Of a DNA stretch of 64,000 bases, positions 33,451 to 42,432 are shown in pieces. The position numbers and the translations under genes are program-made. The stretch comes from Roseateles subflavus (GTDB lineage: Bacteria > Pseudomonadota > Gammaproteobacteria > Burkholderiales > Burkholderiaceae_C), in contig NZ_JASVDS010000008.1 of NCBI RefSeq assembly GCF_030285365.1, forward strand, positions 62,001 to 126,000, read 5' to 3'. Within the stretch, counting starts at the first letter, position 1, and the number at the start of each line of letters is the position of its first letter. The notes beneath the pieces are model-generated. The model ran no database searches, was not told where the DNA came from, and saw only the letters and a program-made list of their open reading frames with translations.

Positions 33451-34623
33451 TCAACGATCACGGTCAGCAACAAAGTGCCAGGTCTTGCTCAAGGAACTGC
33501 CACCGGCCTTGAGAGTCGCGGCAAAAGTGACCGAGTAGGTGCCTCCCTTGTTCAGCGGAGCGATGGGCACCAGCACGACGAAGCCTTCGCCGAGGTTGCC
33601 GTCAGAAGTCAGACTGACATTTGCTGCGCCGATGCCGGGGCTGGCCAAGATGCCGACGGGCACCAGATTGCCATTGGCGTCCTTCATCTCGAACTTGGAA
33701 ACGACGGCGTTCAGCGTGCCGGCGGCCTTGTAGTTGACGAAATCCGCGTTGCGGATGTTGACGATGACCGGGGTGCCGGACGTGGCGTTCGGGAACAGGG
33801 CCACAGGCGGGCGGGGGACCTCGAAGGCAATGTCGAAGGAGTAAAACAGGCCCGTCTGGCCATCGTAGGGATAGGCAACGATCTGCCCGGAAGGCGCTAC
33901 CTGCGGGTAGCTTTCGTTTGACTGCGAGCCGAGGTCGACCACGCACATCGGAATGTTGGCGGTGTCCGTGCCGAAGCCGATGCCGACGTTGGTGGCCTGG
34001 CTCAGCAGGGCGGCCGCGTGATAGACCGTGCCCAGCAGGCCCAGGACGCAATCCGAGCCCTGGCGCGATGCGCCGGTGCCACCGATGACCTCGGTCCAGT
34101 AGCTGCCCACGCTGAAGCCGGCTTTGGCCATGCGCATGCCGACCGTCGCTTCGTAGAAGTCAGGCTTCGATGGGTCCTCGGTGTGGGCGTTGACGGTGAA
34201 GGCCGTGGCGATGTTGGTCGTCAAGTACTTGGCGTGGGCACCAGCCGAGGTGTCCAGCGCGGCATGCTGCGACACGAGGCCGGCGCCGGCGTTCTTGCGA
34301 ACCAGGTTCAGGGCGTTGAAGGCCGATTGCTGCAGGCTGTTGTCTGCGTAGGTCGCAGTCGAGACGCTGGTGGTCAGCGTACCGGTCGAAGCCACGACGG
34401 GCGTGGACGCGCAGACTTGGCCCACCCAGGCCGAGCCATTCCAGGTCGGTGCCGTCATTTCGGTCTGGCCAGCTGGGCATGTCGGTGCGGCGGGCGTCGG
34501 GGTGGACGGTCCGGCCGCACCACCCCCGCCGCCGCCGCAGGCCGTCAGAGCCAAGGTGGCGGCCAGCAGGACGGACGTCGCCAGCTGGGCCAGGCGAGTG
34601 GTGTGGGTCTGGTTCATATTCAT
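33451..34623 (-). CDS. CAP/SCP-domain lipoprotein with one Cys/Trp repeat
   Basis: 390 aa from ATG 34623 (AAGGGA upstream). Signal and lipobox LALTAC (Cys29), a poly-Gly tract, then one repeat PTCPAGQTEMTAPTWNGSAWVGQVC almost identical in pattern to those of the protein at 27778-29292. Residues ~95-250 are a bacterial CAP domain (SAFNALNLVRKNAGAG, AHAKYLTTN, HTEDPSKPDFYEATVGMRMAKAG). The C-terminal ~100 residues are a beta-sandwich-like module. Surface-exposed; role unknown. Upstream, TATAGT near 34697 could be a -10. The shared repeat hints at the same surface structure. Confidence 0.78.
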   Translation of the reverse strand: MNMNQTHTTRLAQLATSVLLAATLALTACGGGGGGAAGPSTPTPAAPTCPAGQTEMTAPTWNGSAWVGQVCASTPVVASTGTLTTSVSTATYADNSLQQSAFNALNLVRKNAGAGLVSQHAALDTSAGAHAKYLTTNIATAFTVNAHTEDPSKPDFYEATVGMRMAKAGFSVGSYWTEVIGGTGASRQGSDCVLGLLGTVYHAAALLSQATNVGIGFGTDTANIPMCVVDLGSQSNESYPQVAPSGQIVAYPYDGQTGLFYSFDIAFEVPRPPVALFPNATSGTPVIVNIRNADFVNYKAAGTLNAVVSKFEMKDANGNLVPVGILASPGIGAANVSLTSDGNLGEGFVVLVPIAPLNKGGTYSVTFAATLKAGGSSLSKTWHFVADRDR

Positions 34624-34819
34624 TTGGTCCCTTGCTAGATTTGCACTCGGTGTGGACGCTGAATTGCGTGGAGCATGAAAATTACTATACGCAATCCAAT
34701 TCCTGGAACTCAATAGCACCGGCTAGGGCGATGCAGATTCCGCGCTCCTAACTCGATGTTTGGGTGCAATGCCGTGACAAGCTTGTGGCGCCGGGTGGAT
34801 GACGGTGGAGGGCGAAGCC

Positions 34820-36769
34820 TCAATCGGTCGTCGAGCAGGACTGCTCTGCGAGCAGCCAGGCCGGTCGAGTTGCCCGGGTGAGCCGCGGGTTGAGCCAATA
34901 CCGTCGGGCGCGCTCTTGTACGCTGCGAACCAGGTAGAACTGCCCAGACGGCCTGGGTTCCCGGATCACCTCGCCATTTTCGGCCCAGCGAATCAGGGTG
35001 GCCATGCTGACTCCAGCAAGGTTGGATGCCTGAGATACGCGCACCCACTCGTCGGTAGGAAGCCTGGAAGGCCTCGCAGGCGCATTCAGCGCTACCTTGA
35101 GCCGTTCAAACATCGGGTTGGTGACGTAGACGCGGCTGCTCCAGCTGGCGCGACTGAGTCGAATGACCCCTTCATCGATCAACGCCTGGATCTTGTCCGT
35201 CGAGACTTCGAGGGCTGCTGCGGCTTCCTCGATGGTGCGGCCGTGGTAGCTGTCCCGTCGCTTGATGACTGCCTGCAGCGTGGAGTGTGGTATGCCCATG
35301 GCGCCGCGCCAGTTCACGCCCTCGAGCAGCCCGCGCAGCTCAGGCACGCTGACCTTGGCCAGTGCCGCGGCTTGCTCTTCGGAGTAGCCAACGCGGTTGC
35401 GGATGTCTCGGCATTGCTGGCGTAGCAGGTAGACGATGCCGCGCATGCCGCCGTGCATGCCCAGCTTGCTGCGGATCTCATCGCGCTCGATCATGCTGAC
35501 GATTTCTTCACGCGTGAATCCGTACTGCTTGATGGCCATCTCCACGGAGACCCATGACTTGCGGCTCTCGCCCGAGGGGCACTTCCTGGCGATCCATAGC
35601 GTGGCGCTGGTTCGCGTGATGCGAGTCTCGCCGTCGATGGCCTTCGCTTCGAGAACCCCGTTGGAGATGGCAGTGTGGACAGCGTCTGCGTTGACCTGCG
35701 CTTGAGCCGCGACCTCCTCGGGTGTGAGCCCGGGCTTCCATGCCATCGTCAGGTGACGCTTGCTGCCGTGGTCCAGTGGCGGGTACTGCTCCATATAGGC
35801 CTTGAAGTCCGCCGGCGCGCCGCGCGCGCCCCAGATGCCTGTACAGGTTGTGCAGTGGATCGGGTGCCTTCTGGCCTGCCAGGTGCGGAAAGTGGCCTTC
35901 AGGTTGTCCATGATGGGCTTGCCATGCCATGGCATGGGCCGCCCGGCGCGTCGATCCTCCAGCAGCTGGTCGGCCAGCGCCGCGGGCACGTACCAGGTGC
36001 CGAACTTGGTGCTCCTCGCACCTGGTGTGCAGAAGGGTCTCACACGGATGGCGCCCGGCACATAGCCCATGCGGGCGAACTCGCTCAATTTGTCAGAGGC
36101 AATGCAGAGTCGTTCGCGGAGCGTGCTGAGTTGCACATAGCCTTCGGGCGGCAGTTGCTTCTTGGCTTTGAACGCTTCCCAGGCCTTGTGGGGCACGACG
36201 TCGATCGAGCCAACGCGGAAAGTCTCGAGTTCGCCGTTGGACTTCGCCTGCGAAACCAGCTGGTAGGAGCCAATCTCTCGACCGGCCTCCGACAGAGCAA
36301 TGCCGCCCAGGACATCTCGGAACTGCAGGCCCAGGCGAGTGACTCGGTTCTGCACGCCCATCGGATCGCGCTGCGCCGCCGGGTCACCGGTGATGACGCG
36401 CAGTCGTTCCGTGAGGACCTGGACGATCTCCTTCTTTCCGAGCTGGCCCACCAGGGTGGCCAGCAAGGTGATCTCGGGCGGCAGCCATTCATAGGCGCCG
36501 CGGCCAGGCATGAACCGCGGCTTCGGCCACTCCTCTTCGGAGGGCGCGCGGCCATGCCAGCGGGTGAAGAGTTCGTCGAATGCCAAGCCACGGTGCCGTT
36601 GCCCGGATGATCTGGCCGTTGAATCCGTTCTCCTGATGAGCAAGATTTCGTCCAACGATCGTCCAAGGACGGCGGCGAGATCGCGCCCCTTGGCTCCTAC
36701 TCCATGGATCAGGACGAACGTCTTCCAATCGGAATCGTTCGTTGGGATGGCCATGTCGTCCACGCGCAC
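34820..36769 (-). CDS. Large protein with several helix-turn-helix-like units
   Basis: 649 aa from GTG 36769 (ATG 36754 is an alternative), 10 bases after the ATPase gene. The first ~250 residues are not recognised. After a Cys pair (HCTTCTGIW) several short HTH-like units follow: LTPEEVAAQAQVNADAVHTAI, TIEEAAAALEVSTDKIQALID and WVRVSQASNLAGVSMATLIRWAENGEV, the last MerR/excisionase-like. Could be a DNA-binding organiser or regulator working with the upstream ATPase. No enzyme motif seen. Confidence 0.6.
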   Translation of the reverse strand: MRVDDMAIPTNDSDWKTFVLIHGVGAKGRDLAAVLGRSLDEILLIRRTDSTARSSGQRHRGLAFDELFTRWHGRAPSEEEWPKPRFMPGRGAYEWLPPEITLLATLVGQLGKKEIVQVLTERLRVITGDPAAQRDPMGVQNRVTRLGLQFRDVLGGIALSEAGREIGSYQLVSQAKSNGELETFRVGSIDVVPHKAWEAFKAKKQLPPEGYVQLSTLRERLCIASDKLSEFARMGYVPGAIRVRPFCTPGARSTKFGTWYVPAALADQLLEDRRAGRPMPWHGKPIMDNLKATFRTWQARRHPIHCTTCTGIWGARGAPADFKAYMEQYPPLDHGSKRHLTMAWKPGLTPEEVAAQAQVNADAVHTAISNGVLEAKAIDGETRITRTSATLWIARKCPSGESRKSWVSVEMAIKQYGFTREEIVSMIERDEIRSKLGMHGGMRGIVYLLRQQCRDIRNRVGYSEEQAAALAKVSVPELRGLLEGVNWRGAMGIPHSTLQAVIKRRDSYHGRTIEEAAAALEVSTDKIQALIDEGVIRLSRASWSSRVYVTNPMFERLKVALNAPARPSRLPTDEWVRVSQASNLAGVSMATLIRWAENGEVIREPRPSGQFYLVRSVQERARRYWLNPRLTRATRPAWLLAEQSCSTTD

Positions 36770-36779
36770 ATGCAGTGCC

Positions 36780-37745
36780 TCACCGGCACTCGAGCTCGTC
36801 GACCAGCGCTTCCTGGCCGGCCATCATCTGTTGGGCCGTCAGGCCGGCAATCTGGCCCAGCAAGGCGGTGACGGGTTCCGATAGCGCCTGCAGGCGCTCT
36901 GTGGGTATTTCGCGCATCGCTCGATCCCACTGGCTGTATGTTGCCGGCAGATTTCTCTTCACCTGCACGACGGCCGGCGCAACTTTCTTTAACGCCTCGG
37001 CCATCTGCATCTTCACCTTCTCGATGCCAAAGCGGCTGATGCAGAAGAACTCAGCTGGTGCCAGGCTGTTCAGGTCTCCGAAGGTGATCCCGGCTGACTT
37101 GAATTGCGGGGAAAGTGCGGACCAGCCGGCGGCGTCGTTCTGGCAGCCGATGAAGGTCAGGTTGGTGTTTGAGAACAGCGTGCGATGGACGCTGCCGGTG
37201 TACCGCAGCGCCGTCATGTAGAGATCGACGGCGCGCTTGCGGCCGCGATCGGCGAACTCATTGATGAGGTCCACGGCTTCGCCCAGGCTCTCGGACCTCT
37301 TGCGAGGTGCACTGAAGACCTGGCCTTCGTCGACGACCACCAGCATGGGCTTGCGCAGCTTGTCGGCCACCTCGAGCACGACTCGGCCATAAGGGACGAA
37401 CTCGGACGCATTGGCCGCCCGCACGACGATGATCGGCGTATTGCGAGAGGTCAGCTTCTCGCGCAGGTCCTCAGGATCAGTCACGGCCTCGCCGTACATC
37501 AGCTCCATCTCGCCTTCAGGGTCGAAGATCACGGCCACCCAGCCCTGTCCGGAGAGCTGCTCCGCCATGACCTGACCGACGTTGGTCTTTCCGCAGCCGC
37601 GCGGCCCCACGCCCATGGAGAGAAGGCCAGTGGTTGCGTACTCGGCCAGGGAGATGTTCACGCTCCCAAAGGTGAGCTGGGCGCTCAGCATCTCGGTGCG
37701 TTGGATGACGGCGTGCATCGCGCCGAAGGTGGCGTCTGAGCTCAT
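36780..37745 (-). CDS. HerA/VirD4-like P-loop ATPase
   Basis: 321 aa from ATG 37745. Walker A GPRGCGKT (47-54) and Walker B PMLVVVDEG (133-141), with a later RYTGSVHRTLFSNTNLTFIGCQNDAA segment (sensor-like). This is the HerA/FtsK group layout, but without a membrane anchor. It could translocate DNA or remodel a complex. It lies between a Cys4 zinc protein and the multi-HTH gene, all with 4-10 base gaps, so the three likely form a complex. It is separate from the coupling protein DotL. Confidence 0.72.
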   Translation of the reverse strand: MSSDATFGAMHAVIQRTEMLSAQLTFGSVNISLAEYATTGLLSMGVGPRGCGKTNVGQVMAEQLSGQGWVAVIFDPEGEMELMYGEAVTDPEDLREKLTSRNTPIIVVRAANASEFVPYGRVVLEVADKLRKPMLVVVDEGQVFSAPRKRSESLGEAVDLINEFADRGRKRAVDLYMTALRYTGSVHRTLFSNTNLTFIGCQNDAAGWSALSPQFKSAGITFGDLNSLAPAEFFCISRFGIEKVKMQMAEALKKVAPAVVQVKRNLPATYSQWDRAMREIPTERLQALSEPVTALLGQIAGLTAQQMMAGQEALVDELECR

Positions 37746-37749
37746 GGGT

Positions 37750-38412
37750 TCATTCCTCGCGGCTGGCGGGGAGGACGATGTCCTTGAGCTCCAGCACCTG
37801 CTTGGCGTTGAGCTGGTAGACGATGGCGAAGTCATTGATGACCTGCTCGGTGATCGTGGCGAGGACGCCCTCACGGCGGGCGATCGCCAGACGCTTGCGC
37901 AGGCTGGTCCAGTCGCGGCCACCGCCGGCGTTGACGGCGCCCTGTCTGGCAAGTTCTTGCTGGAGCTGTTCCGGCGTGAAAGATGCGGCACTGTCGCCGG
38001 CGTCGATTCGGAGGCGGTCGTTGAGGATCTTCAGGAGCTGGGGTTGCGGCATGAAGCGGCCGACCTTCTTGATCAACGAGAGATCCGCTGAGGTGAACTG
38101 TCGCGGGCTGGACAGCGGGGAGACTACCCGGCCATCAACGGTAGCGCCGAGGCCGGACCGAGAGGCGCTTTGCACCATCTGCGAAAAGGGGGTGGTTCCA
38201 GTCGATGACGCGGGCGGCAGCATCGACTGGGCCAGTTCTGCAGCGGCCTCCGTACCTTTGCACCCGCCGCAGAAGCCAGCATCTACGTCATCGCCATCGC
38301 TGCGCCGGAGCAGCACGCGGCAAGCGTGGCATCGCAGCGCCGCAGGACGTGTGGCTGCGTGGGGCTGGAGGCCCTTCGCGTCGGAAGGATGCGATGGAGC
38401 AGCTGCAAGCAT
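37750..38412 (-). CDS. Unknown protein with an N-terminal Cys4 zinc-finger-like motif
   Basis: 220 aa. CHAC (28-31) and CGGC (48-51) form a probable zinc site. After a linker, residues ~105-215 are helical (SLIKKVGRFMPQPQLLKILNDRL; WTSLRKRLAIARREGVLATITEQVINDFAIVYQLN). Directly upstream of the HerA-like ATPase (4 bases), so a partner of it. Not recognised. Confidence 0.6.
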   Translation of the reverse strand: MLAAAPSHPSDAKGLQPHAATRPAALRCHACRVLLRRSDGDDVDAGFCGGCKGTEAAAELAQSMLPPASSTGTTPFSQMVQSASRSGLGATVDGRVVSPLSSPRQFTSADLSLIKKVGRFMPQPQLLKILNDRLRIDAGDSAASFTPEQLQQELARQGAVNAGGGRDWTSLRKRLAIARREGVLATITEQVINDFAIVYQLNAKQVLELKDIVLPASREE

Positions 38413-38466
38413 GTGGCACTCCGTGGTGCAAGGGACGGGGCGTCGGCTCGTCGTTCGACGGAAGGC

Positions 38467-39144
38467 TTAACGGCCAGCGGCCAGCGGCAGCGTGTAGGTC
38501 ACTTCCTGGTCCTGGGGCTCGGCTTCGGGAACGTCCAGGGTGAGGTCTTCCGGCAGGCTGCCCGTCAATGAGGCCGGAGGCGGAGTGACGTGCGAGCCGT
38601 CGGCGGGTGCCTTGGTGGCCGCGGCATCCGAGGGGGTCTCGGATTCGACGCGGGCACGTTGGGTGGTCGGGATCGGAAGGGAGGTGACTTTGGCAACGGT
38701 CGCCGGGGCGGCAGCTTGAGCGCGCTTCGGCAGGGCCTCCAGACGGCCATGGATCTGTGCGCCGCGATGCGCTTCGATCTCGCCGTAGGTGATCAGGTGG
38801 GCGCTGATCTGCGCGGTGGGGAGAGCCTCGAGGACCATCGCGGCGTGAATGCCCTTGGGGTTCGCTGCATCGTCGTTGGCCGTTGCGGCGATGGTGCCGG
38901 CGACCACGATGCGGCTGGCATAGATGGGGCCGGAGACGAGGCCGCCTTCGGCGATGACGACGGTGCCCTCCGAGTGCACGCCGTCGCGCACCTCGCCGAG
39001 GATGAGCAGGCCGCGGCCATTGCGGGTCGAAATCGACCCTTCGACGACGGTGTCCTCGTCGATCGCGGTCATGATCTGGTCCGCATCGGTGATGCGCAGC
39101 TGCTCGTTGGTGATCGGCTTGGAGGATTCGGTGATCTGGGCCAT
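38467..39144 (-). CDS. Bactofilin-like protein (first of two)
   Basis: 225 aa from ATG 39144; a TTG at 39198 would add 18 residues. Residues ~28-135 have the regular hydrophobic repeat of bactofilins: VVEGSISTRNGRGLLILGEVRDGVHSEGTVVIAEGGLVSGPIYASRIVVAGTI. The C-terminal part is Ala/Pro/Thr-rich. Bactofilins polymerise without nucleotide into membrane-associated filaments. Their presence on a conjugative element is unusual. A dyad GTGC-N14-GCGA lies at 39200-39221. Confidence 0.7.
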   Translation of the reverse strand: MAQITESSKPITNEQLRITDADQIMTAIDEDTVVEGSISTRNGRGLLILGEVRDGVHSEGTVVIAEGGLVSGPIYASRIVVAGTIAATANDDAANPKGIHAAMVLEALPTAQISAHLITYGEIEAHRGAQIHGRLEALPKRAQAAAPATVAKVTSLPIPTTQRARVESETPSDAAATKAPADGSHVTPPPASLTGSLPEDLTLDVPEAEPQDQEVTYTLPLAAGR

Positions 39145-39199
39145 GTTGAGGTGCTCGGTGAGGTCGATGAGGCCCTGCGCAGCAGGGAATGAAATCAAT

Positions 39200-39221
39200 G
39201 TGCAGACATGATATTGTGCGA
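39200..39221 (-). promoter_or_regulatory. GTGC-N14-GCGA dyad upstream of the bactofilin-like gene
   Basis: TGC/GCG arms 14 bases apart. On minus the interior has TATCAT, a -10, about 9 bases before TTG 39198. Member of the dyad family. Confidence 0.5.
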
Positions 39222-39357
39222 AACTAATAAATCAAGGGCATGAGATCGCGCCCAAGAGGCGAAGTCCTTGGTTCAGTGAGGTTTTGTGCCTTGGAAGACG
39301 TGCCGTCATGCACTCTGGGTCGCCGCAAATCCCAGCCAGGCATGCCCTGGCATTCGC

Positions 39358-41064
39358 TCAAGAGCAGAACATCGCCTGACGCTTGCGCAAGTAGCTGGCC
39401 TCGTCCAGTTCACCAGCGTTGAACTGACGTACCAGGTCCGCCTTGGCCTGCTCTTCGCGGTAGCCGACGATCATGTCCACCGCGGCATGCAGCGTGTCGC
39501 GTGCGATGACCTCGTCCGCTACGTCGGAGGATGGGGTGCCCGCCTGGCGCGCCAGGTCGGTCAGCAGTTGGCAGAACGCGGCCTCGTCTGGCGCGCTCAG
39601 GTCGAGCAGGGGAACGATCGTCTGGGCGAGATTGGCGGCTGTGGCAGGTGCGCGGCGCGCAGCCTCGGTGAGCGCTGCCCAGACCGTCTTGCGTGTTGGG
39701 CGCGGCCTTGCCGCTGACCGGATTGCCCGAGCTGTTGATCCTGGTGAGCGCGCCTCGGCCGCGATGTGGCTCAGCAGGATGCGGCGCAGCTTGGTCTTGA
39801 ACGAGATCTTCAAGACGATCTCGGTGGCCTCGGATTCAAATCGCGCCCGGTCTTCGGGCGTGGCCAGGCCGTTGTGGCGCTCCGTCAGTTCGCGGACCAT
39901 GAACTCAGACAGGCTCAGTGCCTTGCCGGCTCGTGCTTCGAAGGCGTTGAGCCCTTCCTGTTGCACCAGTTCGTCAGGATCAAGGCCTGAGGGCAGCAGC
40001 AGGAAGCGGAAATCGTGCTCGTCCTCCAGCACGGTCATTGTGGTCTCGAGCGCCCGCCATGCCGCTTGGCGTCCGGCCGCATCTCCATCGAAGGCGTAGA
40101 TGATGCGGCTGGTCGTAGAAAGCAGTCGCTCGAGGTGGAGCCTTGTGAAGGCAGTGCCCATCGCGGCCACCACATTGCGGACGCCGGACTGGCTCAACAT
40201 CACCACGTCCATGTAGCCCTCGACGACCAGCGCTTCACGCTTGGTGCGAATGTGCTCTCTGGCCTCGTAAAGGCCGAACAGAGTGCTGCTCTTATCGAAG
40301 ATGGCTGATTCGGCCGAGTTCAGGTACTTGGGGCCCTCCTCGGGATCGATGACCCGACCGCCAAACGCTACGAGCTGGCCGCGCGAATTCCTCACGCCGA
40401 AGGTGATCCGGCGGCGAAAGCAGTCATAGCGGCTGGCCCGGGCACTTGGCGAGGGTGTCCCGCTGCCCTCGTGGGCATCGGCCTTCTTTTCACGTACCAG
40501 GCCGCAATCGAGGATGTGTTGGTTGCGCTCGTAGTCGCTGAAGGCTTCTCTGAGGTTGCGCCACCCTGCTGGCGCGAAGCCGATGCAGAAGCGGTTCAGC
40601 GTTTCCTTGATGACGCCACGACTCTTGAGGTAGGCCTTTGCCTCCTCGCTTTGGCCGAGCGAGTAGCGGTAGAAGCGGGCGGCCCGTTCCATCGCGGCAA
40701 ACAGCGGCTTGGTGTCCACGCTATGTGTGCCGCTGCCTGTCATCTCTGCTGGCAGGGCGATGCCGGCTTCGGCTGCCAGGGCTTCGACGGCCTCTCGAAA
40801 CGGCGTCCCTTCGTACTCCATCAGGAACGACAGGGCGCCGCCGTGCATCCCGCAGCCAAAGCAGTGATAGGTCTGTCGGCTCGGGCTGACGGTGAAGCTG
40901 GGCGACTTCTCGGAATGGAAGGGGCACAGACCCTTGTAGGTGGCGCCTGCTTTCTTCAGCTCGACCCGGCGGCCAATGAGGGCCACAACGTCTGTGCGGT
41001 CCTTCAGCGTGTCGAGGAATGCATCGGGAACCCGGCCGAAGCCGTGGTTGGCACTTGAGGTCAC
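39358..41064 (-). CDS. dnaG: DnaG-type primase
   Basis: 568 aa. CHC2 zinc finger C47-x2-H50...C68-x2-C71 (CPFHSEKSPSF, YHCFGC), RNA polymerase domain with TOPRIM EGYMDVVML and AFDGDAAGR, and a C-terminal helical region. Near full length of bacterial DnaG (~580-600). IncI plasmids use an unrelated primase (Sog), so a cellular-type DnaG on this element is notable. It would prime the lagging strand or the transferred strand after entry. Follows a DotF-like membrane gene. Confidence 0.92.
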   Translation of the reverse strand: MTSSANHGFGRVPDAFLDTLKDRTDVVALIGRRVELKKAGATYKGLCPFHSEKSPSFTVSPSRQTYHCFGCGMHGGALSFLMEYEGTPFREAVEALAAEAGIALPAEMTGSGTHSVDTKPLFAAMERAARFYRYSLGQSEEAKAYLKSRGVIKETLNRFCIGFAPAGWRNLREAFSDYERNQHILDCGLVREKKADAHEGSGTPSPSARASRYDCFRRRITFGVRNSRGQLVAFGGRVIDPEEGPKYLNSAESAIFDKSSTLFGLYEAREHIRTKREALVVEGYMDVVMLSQSGVRNVVAAMGTAFTRLHLERLLSTTSRIIYAFDGDAAGRQAAWRALETTMTVLEDEHDFRFLLLPSGLDPDELVQQEGLNAFEARAGKALSLSEFMVRELTERHNGLATPEDRARFESEATEIVLKISFKTKLRRILLSHIAAEARSPGSTARAIRSAARPRPTRKTVWAALTEAARRAPATAANLAQTIVPLLDLSAPDEAAFCQLLTDLARQAGTPSSDVADEVIARDTLHAAVDMIVGYREEQAKADLVRQFNAGELDEASYLRKRQAMFCS

Positions 41065-41089
41065 TGGACTGGTGTGGGGCTGCTGCCCG

Positions 41090-41848
41090 TCACAGAATCA
41101 GGAGTACGCGCCGATCCGTGACGATCTGGCTCTTCGCGGGATCGACCGAGATCAGCGTCTCGCCAGAGGGAAACTTCTCGTTGACTCGGATGGTCTGGCC
41201 GTTGGTCATTCGCACCCAGGCCTTGTCGAGTGCATCGACCTGCGCTTTGGCGGCGGTTACCGCTTCGAGGCGCCCATTGGTGGGCGGGGTGGCTGCGAGA
41301 GTCGACGTAGGCGCGCTTGGAGCAGGGCTTGCCATGACAGCGATCTGGGTGGTTGCTGGCTCAACTGATGATGCTGCTGGCTGCTTGCTGGGAGCAGGTG
41401 TGGCGCCCTCGTGAAGCTGAGCCTTCTGGCGCGACGGGGTTGCTGGAAGAAATGCCGCGGCCTTCTGCCTTGGTGCAGCTAAGGGGCGTTGTGCTTGGGC
41501 TTGTGTCGCCGGGGCCTCAGCGGTCGAAGTGGGGGCGGATTGACTGGCTTCGGCACCAGGGGTCGAGGCTGCAGCTGGAGCCTGGAGTGGCTGGCCCGAG
41601 GCGGATGCGAGGCCGCTCGCCTTGGCGATGAGGTTGTCTTCGGTCTGATTGTTCAAGGCGGCACGCAGGAGATCCGTCAGGGCTTGCTCACGGCCAGCGG
41701 CTTCGACCAGGCCAGCGCGCAACTGAGCTGTCGTGCCAAGGGACGCCCAGGCGGTCGCTGCCGCGCCGAGGGCGATCCCGGCTATGAACAGCGAGACGCC
41801 GAAGATGATCAGCGGAGACTGCCTTGCGAAGTGGCGCAGGTTCTTCAT
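41090..41848 (-). CDS. Single-pass membrane protein, possibly DotF/TraP-like
   Basis: 252 aa from ATG 41848. One transmembrane helix at ~12-36, then a Gln/Ala/Pro-rich linker and a ~45-residue C-terminal domain WVRMTNGQTIRVNEKFPSGETLISVDPAKSQIV. The N-in, linker, small periplasmic end layout and the G-x-V...G...I...V pattern resemble DotF/IcmG or TraP, core T4BSS inner-membrane parts. Similarity is by pattern only. A second protein with the same end lies at 42433-42972. Confidence 0.5.
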   Translation of the reverse strand: MKNLRHFARQSPLIIFGVSLFIAGIALGAAATAWASLGTTAQLRAGLVEAAGREQALTDLLRAALNNQTEDNLIAKASGLASASGQPLQAPAAASTPGAEASQSAPTSTAEAPATQAQAQRPLAAPRQKAAAFLPATPSRQKAQLHEGATPAPSKQPAASSVEPATTQIAVMASPAPSAPTSTLAATPPTNGRLEAVTAAKAQVDALDKAWVRMTNGQTIRVNEKFPSGETLISVDPAKSQIVTDRRVLLIL

Positions 41849-41867
41849 CGGGCCGCTCCGGGGCTTG

Positions 41868-42407
41868 TCAGGCGGTGAGCCTTTGAGCCGCCTTGGCGGC
41901 TGCACTCTCGATCTCTGCCGCCGGTTTGGACTTCGGGGCCGGTTCGTCGACGCTGATGAGTTGGCCCCAAAGCTGTGGTTTGTGGATGGCAAAGGCAGCG
42001 CTCTTGAGGTCACCGTTGATGCGTGCCGTCGAGGAAGCGGCGACGAGTGCGCGGCCGGTGACCAGGGAGCGTTTGCTCTTGCTGGAGGCGACATCGCCCT
42101 CGATATAGACCCGGTCGGCGACGATGCTGCCACAGACCATGCCGCCCTTCGTGATGATGACGCTGCCCGCCTCGCAGATCAGGTCGCCGATGAAAGTGCC
42201 GCTGATCAGTGCACCATATGGCATCACTAGCCGAGCACTTTGCATGGTGGCGCCGGGGGGGACGAAGAAGCCGACGCCGTGCTCTCGCAGCGACAGGGTC
42301 AGTGTGTCGACCTTGGCGGCGCGCTCAGAAGCGCGACTGCTTGGAGCGGTCGTGCTGCCCGCGTTCGGCGCGTGCGCGGGGGGCATCGGGTTGCGGGCTT
42401 GATCCAT
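41868..42407 (-). CDS. Bactofilin-like protein (second of two)
   Basis: 179 aa from ATG 42407. Residues ~48-140: GFFVPPGATMQSARLVMPYGALISGTFIGDLICEAGSVIITKGGMVCGSIVADRVYIEGDVASS, the bactofilin beta-helix pattern. Short basic N-terminus. It follows a membrane protein gene (42433-42972) and precedes another (41090-41848). Function in the element unknown; scaffold at the mating site is an inference. Confidence 0.7.
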   Translation of the reverse strand: MDQARNPMPPAHAPNAGSTTAPSSRASERAAKVDTLTLSLREHGVGFFVPPGATMQSARLVMPYGALISGTFIGDLICEAGSVIITKGGMVCGSIVADRVYIEGDVASSKSKRSLVTGRALVAASSTARINGDLKSAAFAIHKPQLWGQLISVDEPAPKSKPAAEIESAAAKAAQRLTA

Positions 42408-42432
42408 GAGTAACACTGGTAGTAAGTGGGGT

